Origin: Marifrigoribacter sp965178585
GTDB taxonomy: Bacteria; Bacteroidota; Bacteroidia; Flavobacteriales; Flavobacteriaceae
Assembly: GCA_965178585.1 (NCBI GenBank)
Contig: OZ238267.1
Span: 1,240,001 to 1,304,000, forward strand
Length of the DNA stretch: 64,000 bases
Direction of reading: 5' to 3'
The translations under genes and the position numbers were made by a program. Positions 50,793 through 60,369 of the stretch are shown here, one piece after another. Within the stretch, counting starts at the first letter, position 1. Every line of letters begins with the position of its first letter. The notes below the pieces were generated by a model. It was given only the letters and a program-made list of their open reading frames with translations. It searched no databases and had not been told where the DNA came from.

Positions 50793-51905
50793 ATGAGAAA
50801 AATATTATCAATAGTGTTGGGTATTTTAATATTAGTAGGAGCTGCTTTTGTAGCAAAATACTTAATAGACAATAAAAAGCGCCCAAAACCAAAATTCGAT
50901 AAAATTGTAAAAACCGTTTTTGTTGAAAAAGTAGAGAATAAAGATATTCCAATTGTAATTACTACCAGTGGAAATTTAACTGCTAAGCGTAAAATCGATT
51001 TATTTGCTGAGGTTCAAGGAGTTTTAAAGCCTACTTCTAAAGAATTTAAAGCAGGAACATCATACCGTAGAGGCGAAAATATTTTATCTATAAATAGTGA
51101 TGAATTTTATGCCAATCTTCAATCTCAAAAAAGTAATTTCTACAATAGTATCATTGGTATCATGCCTGATATAAGATTTGATTTTCCTGATGAATATGAT
51201 AAATGGCAAAACTATTTAAACAGCTTTGATATTAACAAAACGACTCCTAAACTGCCAGAAATCAAAACAGATAAAGAGAAGTATTTTATTTCTGGAAGAG
51301 GTATTAATACTGCTTATTATAATGTAAAGAACCTAGAAGTGAAGTTAGGCAAGTACAATCTTCGAGCACCATACAATGGTATTTTAACGGAAGTTTTAGT
51401 TACTCCAGGATCTTTAATTAGAGTAGGTCAAAAATTGGGAGAGTTTATTGATCCTAGTATTTACGAGATGGAAGTTTCTGTAAGTTCTGAATTTGCTGAT
51501 TTATTAATAATTGGCAACTCAGTTAAGCTTCATAATTTGGAAAAAACAAAAGAGTATGAAGGTAAAGTAGTTAGAATTAATGGAAAAATAGACGCTTCTT
51601 CACAAACCATAAAAGCGTATATAGATGTTAATCATAAAGATTTAAGGGAAGGCACTTATTTAGAAGCTGATTTGGAAGCCAGAAATGAAACTGATGCTAT
51701 TGAAATTTCTAGAAAACTAATGATAGAAAATAAAAAAATATATGTGGTGAGAGATTCAGTTTTAGAATTGATTGACGTAAATCCAGTATATTTTTCGGCA
51801 AACACAGCAGTTATAAAAGGTATTGATAATGGTGTTTTAATATTGTCAAAACCAACACCAGGTTCATATGACGGGATGAAAGTGAAAATATATGAAGAAA
51901 AGTAA
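50793..51905 (+). CDS. RND efflux periplasmic adaptor (HlyD/AcrA type)
   Basis: 370 residues: an N-terminal membrane anchor (7-26), a biotinyl-lipoyl half-motif (DLFAEVQGVLKP) with its second half at LRAPYNGILTEVLVTPGSLI, then the beta-barrel domain. It links the inner-membrane pump to the TolC-like channel. 9 bp after marR and 5 bp before the pump gene. Confidence 0.9.
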   Translation: MRKILSIVLGILILVGAAFVAKYLIDNKKRPKPKFDKIVKTVFVEKVENKDIPIVITTSGNLTAKRKIDLFAEVQGVLKPTSKEFKAGTSYRRGENILSINSDEFYANLQSQKSNFYNSIIGIMPDIRFDFPDEYDKWQNYLNSFDINKTTPKLPEIKTDKEKYFISGRGINTAYYNVKNLEVKLGKYNLRAPYNGILTEVLVTPGSLIRVGQKLGEFIDPSIYEMEVSVSSEFADLLIIGNSVKLHNLEKTKEYEGKVVRINGKIDASSQTIKAYIDVNHKDLREGTYLEADLEARNETDAIEISRKLMIENKKIYVVRDSVLELIDVNPVYFSANTAVIKGIDNGVLILSKPTPGSYDGMKVKIYEEK

Positions 51906-51910
51906 TAAGG

Positions 51911-54900
51911 ATGAAAAAAATAATTAGCTATTTTATAAAATACCCCGTTGCTGTAAATGTAATAATTCTTGCATTTTTGGTTCTTGGGGTTGTTGGTGCA
52001 CTTTCAATTAAATCTTCCTTTTTTCCATTAACAGATTCTAAGACAATTAGAATTAGTTTAAATTATCCAGGTGCTTCACCCTCTGAAATGGAAGAAGGTG
52101 TGGTATTGAAAATTGAAGATAATTTAAAAGGAATTGTTGGTGTAGAACGTGTCACTTCAGTTTCAAGAGAAAACTCCGCTACCATCACTGTAGAAACGAT
52201 TAAGGGAAAAAATATAGATGTTGTATTATCAGATGTAAAAAATGCGGTAGATCGAGTACCTTCTTTCCCATCGGGTATGGAACCAGCAGTAATATCTAAA
52301 ATTGAAAGAATAAGGTCAACTATAAGTTTTACTTTAAGTGGAGAAGAGATTCCGCTTAATACCTTAAAACAATATGCTCGTGAAGTTGAAAATGATTTGA
52401 GAGGGATTGAAGGTATCTCTCAAGTATCTATTTCTGGTTTTCCAGCTGAAGAAATTGCGATTTCAGTACGAGAAAATGATCTTAGAGCTTATAATTTGTC
52501 ATTTCAAGATGTTGCTGATGCTGTTAGTAGCACTAATATTTTAATTACAGGAGGAAATATAAAAACAAGTGAAGAAGATTATTTAATAAGAGCTAGGAAC
52601 CGATCGTATTATGGAGATGAACTTTTAAATATAATTGTTAGAGCCGAGCCCAATGGAAACATCATCCGGTTAAAAGATATTGCAGATGTAAAAGATACTT
52701 GGTCCGAAACTCCTGATAGAATTTTTATTAATGGGAATAAAGCAATTAATATTTCTGTTAGTAATACCAATAACGAAGATTTAATAGTTTCAGCAGCTGA
52801 TGTAAGAAATTATATAGATAAGTTTAATCAACAATACGATAATGTGCAATTAGATATTTCACAAGATAGATCCGTTACATTAACTCAGCGTACTAAATTG
52901 TTAATTGAGAATGCTTTAATGGGGGTGTTATTAGTATTGTTTTTCTTAGCGATATTTTTAAATGCAAGATTGGCATTTTGGGTAGCTTTGGGTATCCCAA
53001 TTTCCTTTTTAGGTATGTATATTTTTGCAGCACAAATGGGAGTGACGATCAATGTATTATCACTATTTGGGATGATTATTGTAATTGGTATTTTAGTGGA
53101 TGACGGTATTGTAATTGGAGAAAATATATATCACCATTATGAGAAAGGAAAATCACCAATACGAGCAGCCATCGATGGAACTATGGAAGTTTTACCACCT
53201 GTTGTATCTGCATTGTTAACGACTATGATAGCCTTTTCTACCTTCTACTTTTTAGATGGAAGAATTGGAGAGTTTTTTGGTGAAGTTTCAACGGTCGTTA
53301 TATTAACCTTGTTGGTTTCTATGATTGAAGCTTTAATAATTCTTCCGGCTCATATTGCACATTCAAAAGCATTGCAAAGAGAAAATAGAAAAGTTAGTAA
53401 AGTTGATGTTTTCTTAAAGAAAGTAAATAAAGCTGCTGATAGTTGGTTAATGAAAGTAAGAGACAAATTTTATGTTCCTTATTTGAGGTTTTTTTTAAAG
53501 AATAAATTTTTAGGTTTTGCGATTCCTATTGCATTATTAATATTCAGTATTGGTGCTATTGGAGGAGGTATTGTAGGTACCTCATTTTTTCCAAGAATAG
53601 CAAGTGATGTTGTTTCTATCAATTTAAAAATGCCTCAGGGAACCAATGAATCGATTACAGATTCTATAATTTCGAGTATTGAAGAAAAAGTTTGGTTGGT
53701 TAATGATCAATATGATAGAAAAGATTTTAATAATGAACCTGTCGTACAAAATATTATTAAGCGAATTGGGCCTGGAACTTCTAATGCAACGCTAACCGTA
53801 AATTTATTGCCAGGTGAATTAAGAGGTGACTTAGGCTCACAAGAAGTAACCAATAAAATAAGAAATTTATCAGGAAAAATTTATGGAGTAGAAAGCTTGG
53901 TATTTGGATCTGGAGGAAATTTTGGAGGTAGTCCTGTTGCGGTTTCTTTAGTTGGGAATAATATTGACGAATTAAAAGCAGCAAAGCAAGAGTTGAAGTT
54001 AAATTTAATTTCAAACCCTGTTTTAAAAGATGTTTCCGACAATGATCCTGCAGGTATTAAAGAAGTTCAAATTCAATTAAAAGACAAGGCATATTTACTT
54101 GGTTTAAACTTAAGAAGTGTTATGAGTCAAGTTCGTGCTGGATTTTTTGGATTTCAAGCGCAACGTTTCCAGAGAGGACAAGATGAAATAAGAGTATGGG
54201 TTCGATATCAAATTAACGATCGGTCATCTATTAAAAATTTAGATGATATGTGGATCAATACTCCTTCAGGGATTAAAGTTCCTTTTTCTGAAATTGCTTC
54301 TTATAAAATAGAACGTGGTGATGTTGCTATTAATCACTTAGAAGGTAAACGTGAAATTCAGTTAACCGCAGATTTAAAATCAACAGATGATAATGCTACT
54401 GATGTTTTAGACGAAATTAAAGAAACGGTTATGCCGGAAATCACCTCTAAATATCCAACGGTTTCAGCAGTATATGAAGGACAGAATAGAGAAGCTTCAA
54501 AAACCATAGGTTCTGTGAAGTTGGTTGGCCCAATCATTTTATTTTTAATTTATTTAATTATAGCATTTACATTTAGAACCTATAGTCAGCCCTTATTATT
54601 AATGTTAATGATTCCATTTAGTTTAATTGGAGTTGCTTTAGGTCATTATATTCACGGTTTCCCAATTAATATTTTATCATGGTTAGGTATCATTGCATTA
54701 ATTGGTATTATGGTAAATGATGGATTGGTATTAATTGGAAAGTTTAATACCTATTTAAAAGAAGGAATAAACTATAATGAAGCCCTAGTACAAGCAGGTA
54801 AATCTCGTTTTAGAGCGATATTTTTAACATCCTTAACGACCATAGCAGGTTTAGCTCCATTATTATTAGAAGGTAGTAGACAGGCTCAATTTCTAAAACC

Positions 54901-55093
54901 TATGGCAGTTTCAATTTCCTACGGTATAGGAATCGCAACGGTATTAACTTTAGTGATGTTGCCATTAATGTTATCAGTCTCTAACTCAATGAAAGTATTT
55001 ATTAAGTGGATGAGAACGGGTAAGGAGGTAAGCAACGAAGAAGTAGAAAGGGCTATTATTGAACAAAATTATGAGAATGATGAATTACATTAA
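51911..55093 (+). CDS. RND efflux pump, inner-membrane permease (AcrB/HAE-1 type)
   Basis: 1060 residues with 12 membrane segments in two repeats. The proton-relay aspartates are visible in GILVDDGIVIGENIYHHYEKG (TM4); the second repeat has GIMVNDGLVLIGKFN. The porter and docking domains are full-length. It exports hydrophobic compounds by proton antiport together with the adaptor and channel genes on either side. Confidence 0.93.
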   Translation: MKKIISYFIKYPVAVNVIILAFLVLGVVGALSIKSSFFPLTDSKTIRISLNYPGASPSEMEEGVVLKIEDNLKGIVGVERVTSVSRENSATITVETIKGKNIDVVLSDVKNAVDRVPSFPSGMEPAVISKIERIRSTISFTLSGEEIPLNTLKQYAREVENDLRGIEGISQVSISGFPAEEIAISVRENDLRAYNLSFQDVADAVSSTNILITGGNIKTSEEDYLIRARNRSYYGDELLNIIVRAEPNGNIIRLKDIADVKDTWSETPDRIFINGNKAINISVSNTNNEDLIVSAADVRNYIDKFNQQYDNVQLDISQDRSVTLTQRTKLLIENALMGVLLVLFFLAIFLNARLAFWVALGIPISFLGMYIFAAQMGVTINVLSLFGMIIVIGILVDDGIVIGENIYHHYEKGKSPIRAAIDGTMEVLPPVVSALLTTMIAFSTFYFLDGRIGEFFGEVSTVVILTLLVSMIEALIILPAHIAHSKALQRENRKVSKVDVFLKKVNKAADSWLMKVRDKFYVPYLRFFLKNKFLGFAIPIALLIFSIGAIGGGIVGTSFFPRIASDVVSINLKMPQGTNESITDSIISSIEEKVWLVNDQYDRKDFNNEPVVQNIIKRIGPGTSNATLTVNLLPGELRGDLGSQEVTNKIRNLSGKIYGVESLVFGSGGNFGGSPVAVSLVGNNIDELKAAKQELKLNLISNPVLKDVSDNDPAGIKEVQIQLKDKAYLLGLNLRSVMSQVRAGFFGFQAQRFQRGQDEIRVWVRYQINDRSSIKNLDDMWINTPSGIKVPFSEIASYKIERGDVAINHLEGKREIQLTADLKSTDDNATDVLDEIKETVMPEITSKYPTVSAVYEGQNREASKTIGSVKLVGPIILFLIYLIIAFTFRTYSQPLLLMLMIPFSLIGVALGHYIHGFPINILSWLGIIALIGIMVNDGLVLIGKFNTYLKEGINYNEALVQAGKSRFRAIFLTSLTTIAGLAPLLLEGSRQAQFLKPMAVSISYGIGIATVLTLVMLPLMLSVSNSMKVFIKWMRTGKEVSNEEVERAIIEQNYENDELH

Positions 55094-56399
55094 TAAAATT
55101 ATTTGTGTTGTTGTTGTGTTACTTTCTTTTCAGGGAATTTCACAACGGTTAATAACAAAAAAAGAAGCGATAGCTATCACCTTAGAAAATAACTATGGAA
55201 TTAAAGTTGCTGAAAACGATGTTGAAATAGCAGAAAATAATTCGAGTATTTATAACTCAGGGTTTTTGCCTGCCATTTCTGCAAATGGAGGTGCAGGTTA
55301 TAGTAATACAGATCAACATATAGAACGACAAGATGGATCTACCGTTGATGTTTATGGTGCAGAATCAAAAAGCTATAGAGCCTCTTTGGATTTAAACTAT
55401 ACAATTTTTGATGGATTAGGAAGGAAATATGATTATAAGCTTCTTAAAGAGAACACGAATCTTACAAAATTACAAGCAACAGAAACTATTCAAAACACCT
55501 ATTTGCAGTTGTTTACCGTTTATTTTCAAATTGCTAGACTTTCAAAAATTACAGATAATTTAAAGGAAACATTAGAAATCTCTAAGTTACGTTATGAAAG
55601 AATAAAACATCAAACAGATTATGGACAAACCACTAAGTTGGAATTATTAAAAGCAGAAGTAGATGTAAATAATGATAGTATTAATTATATCAATACACGT
55701 CAAGAGTTTATAAACTCTAAACGGAATTTGAATATTATTTTAGGCGTTCAAATAGAAGAAGATTTTGTTGTAGAAACTGAAGTAGAATTTATAACATTTT
55801 TATCATTTGAAGACTTGTTATCACTATCATTAGAAAACAATGTAGTTTTACAGCAGCAAGAAAAGAATATAGCAATTAGTGAATATACTATTAAAGCAAA
55901 TAAAGGTAATTATCTTCCTAAAGTTGGATTAACAGGCTCATATGGATGGAATAAAAATGAAAATCCTTCAACGGCTTTTACAGCAGGGAGCACTTCTAAT
56001 GGCCTTGAAGCTGGTTTAAACCTTTCTTGGAATGTATTTGACGGAGGTTTTACTAAAACAAGAGTAGCAAATGCTAAAATAGTATTGGATAGTCAAGAAA
56101 TATTACAGGAGCAACAATTTAAAACTTTAGAAAATATTCTTAAAAATACGAGCGAAGAATACACTAATAAGCTCTTTATTATTGAAGCTCAAGAGCAAAA
56201 TGTAATTACCAATCAAAATAATTTTGATCGATCTGTTGAGCAATATAAACTGGGACAGATTAATTCTATAGATTTTAGGTTGGCACAAGTTAACTTATTG
56301 AATGCACAAACAGATTTGACTAATACTAAATATGAAACTAAATTAATTGAACTGGAATTATTACAATTAACAGGGCAATTATTAAATGTTGAGTTTTAG
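55077..56399 (+). CDS. TolC-family outer-membrane channel
   Basis: About 440 residues from ATG 55077. A TTG 18 bp upstream or the ATG at 55071 or 55080 are alternatives; all overlap the pump gene. The hydrophobic NKIICVVVVLLSFQGISQ is the signal peptide. Two OEP repeats follow (TKKEAIAITLENNYGIKVAE; SYRASLDLNYTIFDGLGRKY; and again at LSLENNVVLQQQEKN). Forms the trimeric exit duct of the RND pump. Confidence 0.9.
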   Translation: MMNYINKIICVVVVLLSFQGISQRLITKKEAIAITLENNYGIKVAENDVEIAENNSSIYNSGFLPAISANGGAGYSNTDQHIERQDGSTVDVYGAESKSYRASLDLNYTIFDGLGRKYDYKLLKENTNLTKLQATETIQNTYLQLFTVYFQIARLSKITDNLKETLEISKLRYERIKHQTDYGQTTKLELLKAEVDVNNDSINYINTRQEFINSKRNLNIILGVQIEEDFVVETEVEFITFLSFEDLLSLSLENNVVLQQQEKNIAISEYTIKANKGNYLPKVGLTGSYGWNKNENPSTAFTAGSTSNGLEAGLNLSWNVFDGGFTKTRVANAKIVLDSQEILQEQQFKTLENILKNTSEEYTNKLFIIEAQEQNVITNQNNFDRSVEQYKLGQINSIDFRLAQVNLLNAQTDLTNTKYETKLIELELLQLTGQLLNVEF

Positions 56400-56503
56400 A
56401 GGGATATAAAAAATTAAATTTATTGGTAAATAAAGCTTTTAAAATAAGAAAAAGGGTTTTATATTTGCAGCCGCATTCAGGGAATACCTGATGAGATATC
56501 ACT

Positions 56504-56588
56504 GGAGAAATGGCAGAGTGGTCGAATGCGGCAGTCTTGAAAACTGTTGAGGGTCACACCTCCGGGGGTTCGAATCCCTCTTTCTCCG
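56504..56588 (+). tRNA. tRNA-Ser (TGA)
   Basis: 7-bp acceptor stem ggagaaa/tttctcc, anticodon loop cttgaaa with TGA, a long variable arm (gagggtcacacctccg), T-loop ttcgaat, and CCA encoded right after (56589-56591). A TATATTTG box sits at 56460-56467. Its 3' end borders an integrase island. Confidence 0.93.
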
Positions 56589-56611
56589 CCAAGATTTATT
56601 CAAAATCGACG

Positions 56612-56649
56612 AAAGTCCTGTAAACTCAATGTTTATGGGACTTTTTATT
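56612..56649 (+). terminator. Terminator after tRNA-Ser
   Basis: AAAGTCC / GGACTTT with an internal tgtaaac...gtttatg pairing and a T-rich tail. Confidence 0.65.
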
Positions 56650-56690
56650 TTACCCAAAACATCAAAATATGTATTAAAAACCATTCTGTT

Positions 56691-56738
56691 GGTGACCTAT
56701 TAGGTGACCTTTTTATAACCTTAATTAGGTCACCTAAT
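56691..56738. promoter_or_regulatory. Candidate integrase arm-type sites
   Basis: GGTGACC occurs twice and GGTCACC once within 48 bp, including a perfect inverted repeat ATTAGGTGACC / GGTCACCTAAT (56699-56709 and 56728-56738). Another GGTCACC lies 5 bp before the integrase start. These are likely binding sites for the integrase Arm domain or an autoregulatory operator. Confidence 0.55.
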
Positions 56739-56826
56739 TGTTTATAACTGTTTATAAATCAGCACGGTATATCAATTAAAAGACCTCAATATTTTGTAAA
56801 TTAATGTATAATTAAAGGTCACCAGA

Positions 56827-58077
56827 ATGAATAAAACATTTGGATTATTATTCTACTTAAAAAAGAGTAAAGTAGATGCACAGGGCAAATGTCCTATTTA
56901 CCTACGTATTACCATAGATGGTAAGCGTACAGAAATTAGTACAAAACGTATCATTGAAATTGAGAAATGGAGCGTTGAAGCCAATAAAGCTATTGGAAGA
57001 ACAGAAGATATACGAGAATTAAATGCCTATTTAGACTCACTTACTACAAAAGTATATCAAAGCCAAAGAGACTTAATACAAGATAACAAAGAGGTTACAA
57101 CCGAAACCCTTAAAAACAAGTTTTTAGGAGTGGAAGAAAAACAAAGAACACTCATAACCATCTTTAAAAATCACAACAAGCAAGTTGAAAAATTAGTAGG
57201 TAGAGAGTTTTCAGCAGGCACTTTAGAGCGTTATAAAACAGTATGCAAGCATTTACACGAGTTTATGCAACATCAGTACAAGGTTAGTGATATTCCTGTG
57301 AACAGAATAGACCACAAGTATATTACAGACTTTGAGTTCTATTTAAAAACCGTTAGAAACTGCGGACACAATAGTACAATCAAGTATATCAAGAACTTTA
57401 AAAAGATAGTACGTATAGCAATAGCAAACGATTGGATTAAAAAAGACCCATTTCTAAATTATAAAGTGCGTTTAAAAGAAGTAGAACGTCAATTCCTTTC
57501 AGAAGAAGAAATACAAACAATGCTCGAAAAAGAATTACACACTAATAGATTAGAGCAAGTAAGAGACATATTTATATTCTGTTGCTTTACTGGTTTAGCG
57601 TATAGCGATGTTAAGAAGCTATCAAAAGATAATTTGGTATTCGGTATTGATGGTGATAAATGGATTAAAACAAAACGTACTAAAACCGATACTCGAAGTA
57701 ATATTCCACTACTTCCAACTGCTTTAGAGATTATAAAGAAATACGAGAACCATCCAGAGGCAGTAATAAAAGGTGTATTGCTTCCTGTGTTGAGTAATCA
57801 AAAGTCCAATGCCTATTTAAAAGAGATAGCAGACTTGTGTGGTATCAATAAAAACTTAACCACACATTTAGCTCGTCATACGTTTGCAACTACTGTAACA
57901 TTGTCTAATGGTGTGCCAATGGAATCTGTAAGCAAAATGTTAGGTCATAAATCACTTAAAACGACACAACATTATGCCAAAATATTGGATAGAAAAGTAA
58001 GTGATGATATGGCAATTTTAAAACAAAAGTTTGCAGACAAAAGTAGTATTGACGCTTCCAAGAGAATAGCCAATTAA
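56827..58077 (+). CDS. Arm-type tyrosine recombinase (island integrase)
   Basis: 416 residues with the three-domain layout of Bacteroidota integrases. Arm domain 1-85 (FGLLFYLKKSKVDAQGKCPI; YLRITIDGKRTEIST), SAM-like core-binding domain about 105-205, catalytic domain about 220-400. His347-x-x-Arg350, His374 and Tyr383 are present. The first catalytic Arg is replaced by Ala258 in FTGLAYSDV, as reported for IntDOT-like enzymes, where it is Ser. It starts 240 bp after tRNA-Ser, the likely att site. Confidence 0.9.
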   Translation: MNKTFGLLFYLKKSKVDAQGKCPIYLRITIDGKRTEISTKRIIEIEKWSVEANKAIGRTEDIRELNAYLDSLTTKVYQSQRDLIQDNKEVTTETLKNKFLGVEEKQRTLITIFKNHNKQVEKLVGREFSAGTLERYKTVCKHLHEFMQHQYKVSDIPVNRIDHKYITDFEFYLKTVRNCGHNSTIKYIKNFKKIVRIAIANDWIKKDPFLNYKVRLKEVERQFLSEEEIQTMLEKELHTNRLEQVRDIFIFCCFTGLAYSDVKKLSKDNLVFGIDGDKWIKTKRTKTDTRSNIPLLPTALEIIKKYENHPEAVIKGVLLPVLSNQKSNAYLKEIADLCGINKNLTTHLARHTFATTVTLSNGVPMESVSKMLGHKSLKTTQHYAKILDRKVSDDMAILKQKFADKSSIDASKRIAN

Positions 58078-58273
58078 CATTTACACATAATAACGTTAAA
58101 CAAATTTCTTAAAACCGCTTAAAACCCTTGTTAATTCAAGGGTTTACGCTTTTAATAGAGTGCCTTTTTTGTTTATAACTGTTAATAAGTTTGTTTTATG
58201 TAAAGGTCAAAATATCGTAAATTAACGTAATATAAATCAGGTGTTTACACCTTTTAATACGTTTTAATACAGA

Positions 58274-58537
58274 ATGACATTTGAAGTAATTACAAAGGAT
58301 GATTTAAAGACTCTAAAACAAGAAATCATTACAGAACTTAAGACAATTTTAGGAAGCCAAACAGAGCAAAAAAAGTGGTTAAAATCAGCAGACGTACGTG
58401 AGCTATTAAATATCTCACCAGGTACGTTGCAGAATTTACGAATCAATGGTACACTACCCTTTACTAAAATGGGTAAAACAATGTACTATGAGTATGACGA
58501 TGTAGTTAGAATTTTAACCCAAAACAAAAGTGCTTAA
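58274..58537 (+). CDS. Excisionase-like helix-turn-helix protein
   Basis: 87 residues: an N-terminal helical stretch, then a MerR-like HTH_17 domain (WLKSADVRELLNISPGTLQN, then TLPFTKMGKTMYY). Proteins of this kind in mobile elements act as excisionases or early regulators. It overlaps the next gene as TAATG, so the two are coupled. Confidence 0.8.
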   Translation: MTFEVITKDDLKTLKQEIITELKTILGSQTEQKKWLKSADVRELLNISPGTLQNLRINGTLPFTKMGKTMYYEYDDVVRILTQNKSA

Positions 58538-60033
58538 TGAGAATATACATACCAGAAAACTTGGATATATTCGAGTTAACGCACAATAATCCACCAAGTT
58601 TTAAACCCTATAAGTTAGATAAGCTATGTTATATCCTGCATTTAATAAATGCTATTCCATTAATGGATAAGAATATTCAGGGGGAAGATTTTGTGCCTAT
58701 CAATGCAAAAAAATTGCAGGATAAAATACAGAACTATAAAAAGTATCTTAACTATTTAGAAAGCGATTTGCAAATTATTGAGTCCGATAATCATTATGTG
58801 GTTGGTGAAAAATCAAAAGGATTTCGATTTATTGAGCAATACAGAACACCTGTAAAATCAATGCAGGTTGAAGACTTTACTTTTAGAAACAAATTAAAAG
58901 CACATAAAAATCGCAAAATAGAGTCGGTTAAACATCTTGGCTTTTTAACAAAGTGGTTTAATGATAAGCTACGAATTGATTATGATTACATAAATGAATT
59001 TTTAGTTGAAGAGCATAATTTAAAAATAAAAGATAAAGCACTTTGGGATTACGACAGGGTGCGAAAAAAATACAAGCATCCAACAAATCAAATGGTACAC
59101 GCTCAAATGAGCGCACAGAGGTTAAAATGGCAAGATTATAATTTAATGTTGGATGATAATGTATATCGCTTTCATACCAACTTAACCAATATGCCAAGTC
59201 GAATTAGAAATGGTGTTACGTATGATGGCCAAAAATTAATTTCATTGGACATTAAAAACAGCCAACCTTATTTAAGCACTATTTTGTTGAGTCGTGATTT
59301 TTGGATAGTGCAAAAATTTGAGCCAAATAAAAACAACTCATTGTCGATTGCTTTTGATGAACCGCAGAGTCGCTATTTTTCTTCTTTTAATCAAATAAAT
59401 AAGGTTTTCAATGAAATAAAGTGTGATACATTAAATATTTCACATATAAATATTCATAACAATGATTCTTACATTATGTTAGGAGAAATCCCCCAATCCC
59501 TTATAAATAATGAGTTTCAGAACTATATTGACTTAGTAGTGTCTGGAAAGCTATATGAGTTTTTAGAAGATGCATTCTTACAGGAATTGGGTATTGAATT
59601 AAAAGACCGTAAAGAAGTTAAAGCGGCAGTTTTTCAAGTATTGTTTACATCCAACCAATTTAAGGGGCAAGCAGAAGCAGCACCCAAAAGGTTATTTGAG
59701 CAAAAGTTTAAAGCGGTGTATGATGTATTTGCTAAAATAAAAAGTAAGGACAAATCTCTACTTCCAAGATTATTGCAGAGCATAGAGAGTCATTTAATGA
59801 TTAACGTCATAGCAAAGCGTGTTTCAGAAGAATATCCATTAGCACCTATATACACTATTCACGATAGCATATCTACAACAGCAGAATATATAGATGCAGT
59901 TGAACTGATTATGATGGAAGAGTTAACCAAAGCTATTGGTCACCCACCAACAATAAAACAAGAGGAATGGTGTAAAAGCAATATGGTAAAGCATCTTGAA
60001 ACTTTAAAGGAGAAAGCAAAGATTGTCGCTTAA
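58537..60033 (+). CDS. Putative family-A polymerase-like protein of the island
   Basis: 498 residues, no signal peptide. Two blocks recall the polymerase palm of family A DNA polymerases and single-subunit RNA polymerases: LISLDIKNSQPYLSTIL with Asp238 (motif A-like) and PIYTIHDSISTT with His442-Asp443-Ser444 (motif C-like; T7-type RNA polymerases have HDS at this point). Between them, KAAVFQVLFTSNQFKG and LLPRLLQSIESHLMINVIAK would fit the fingers/O-helix and palm helices. No exonuclease domain. I infer a replication, repair or primer-making role for the element; the match needs a structural search. Confidence 0.5.
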   Translation: MRIYIPENLDIFELTHNNPPSFKPYKLDKLCYILHLINAIPLMDKNIQGEDFVPINAKKLQDKIQNYKKYLNYLESDLQIIESDNHYVVGEKSKGFRFIEQYRTPVKSMQVEDFTFRNKLKAHKNRKIESVKHLGFLTKWFNDKLRIDYDYINEFLVEEHNLKIKDKALWDYDRVRKKYKHPTNQMVHAQMSAQRLKWQDYNLMLDDNVYRFHTNLTNMPSRIRNGVTYDGQKLISLDIKNSQPYLSTILLSRDFWIVQKFEPNKNNSLSIAFDEPQSRYFSSFNQINKVFNEIKCDTLNISHINIHNNDSYIMLGEIPQSLINNEFQNYIDLVVSGKLYEFLEDAFLQELGIELKDRKEVKAAVFQVLFTSNQFKGQAEAAPKRLFEQKFKAVYDVFAKIKSKDKSLLPRLLQSIESHLMINVIAKRVSEEYPLAPIYTIHDSISTTAEYIDAVELIMMEELTKAIGHPPTIKQEEWCKSNMVKHLETLKEKAKIVA

Positions 60034-60083
60034 CACATAATCACCTACATACATATTTATTATAAAAATATAACGTAATACGA

Positions 60084-60095
60084 TGTATTAATACA
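60084..60095. promoter_or_regulatory. Palindrome upstream of the island Xre gene
   Basis: TGTATTAATACA, a perfect 12-bp palindrome 38 bp before the start at 60133. Different in sequence from the operator at 21167 although the regulators are close relatives. Confidence 0.5.
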
Positions 60096-60132
60096 AAGTA
60101 TATGCTATATTTAACATTCAAAATGATTCCCT

Positions 60133-60321
60133 ATGAACCGTATTAAAGAAGTCCTCGAAGAACGAGGGGTTAAGCAGGTGTGGCTTGCTGAGAGATTAGG
60201 AAAGAGTTTCAATACTGTAAATGGTTATGTGCAAAACAGAAATCAACCCAGTTTGGAAGTGCTTTATCAAATAGCGGAAATATTAAATATAAAGGTAAGT
60301 GACCTTTTAATTGAAAATTAA
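60133..60321 (+). CDS. Xre-family regulator of the type I system
   Basis: 62 residues with a single HTH (VKQVWLAERLGKSFNTVNGY then NQPSLEVLYQIAEILN). It shares most positions with the 65-residue Xre protein at 20922. It lies 48 bp ahead of hsdR in the same direction, so it probably sets the timing of the restriction genes. Confidence 0.85.
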   Translation: MNRIKEVLEERGVKQVWLAERLGKSFNTVNGYVQNRNQPSLEVLYQIAEILNIKVSDLLIEN

Positions 60322-60369
60322 CCGTAGCATAAAAAATGACAAGTATAAATCAAAGGTCAATCAATACTA

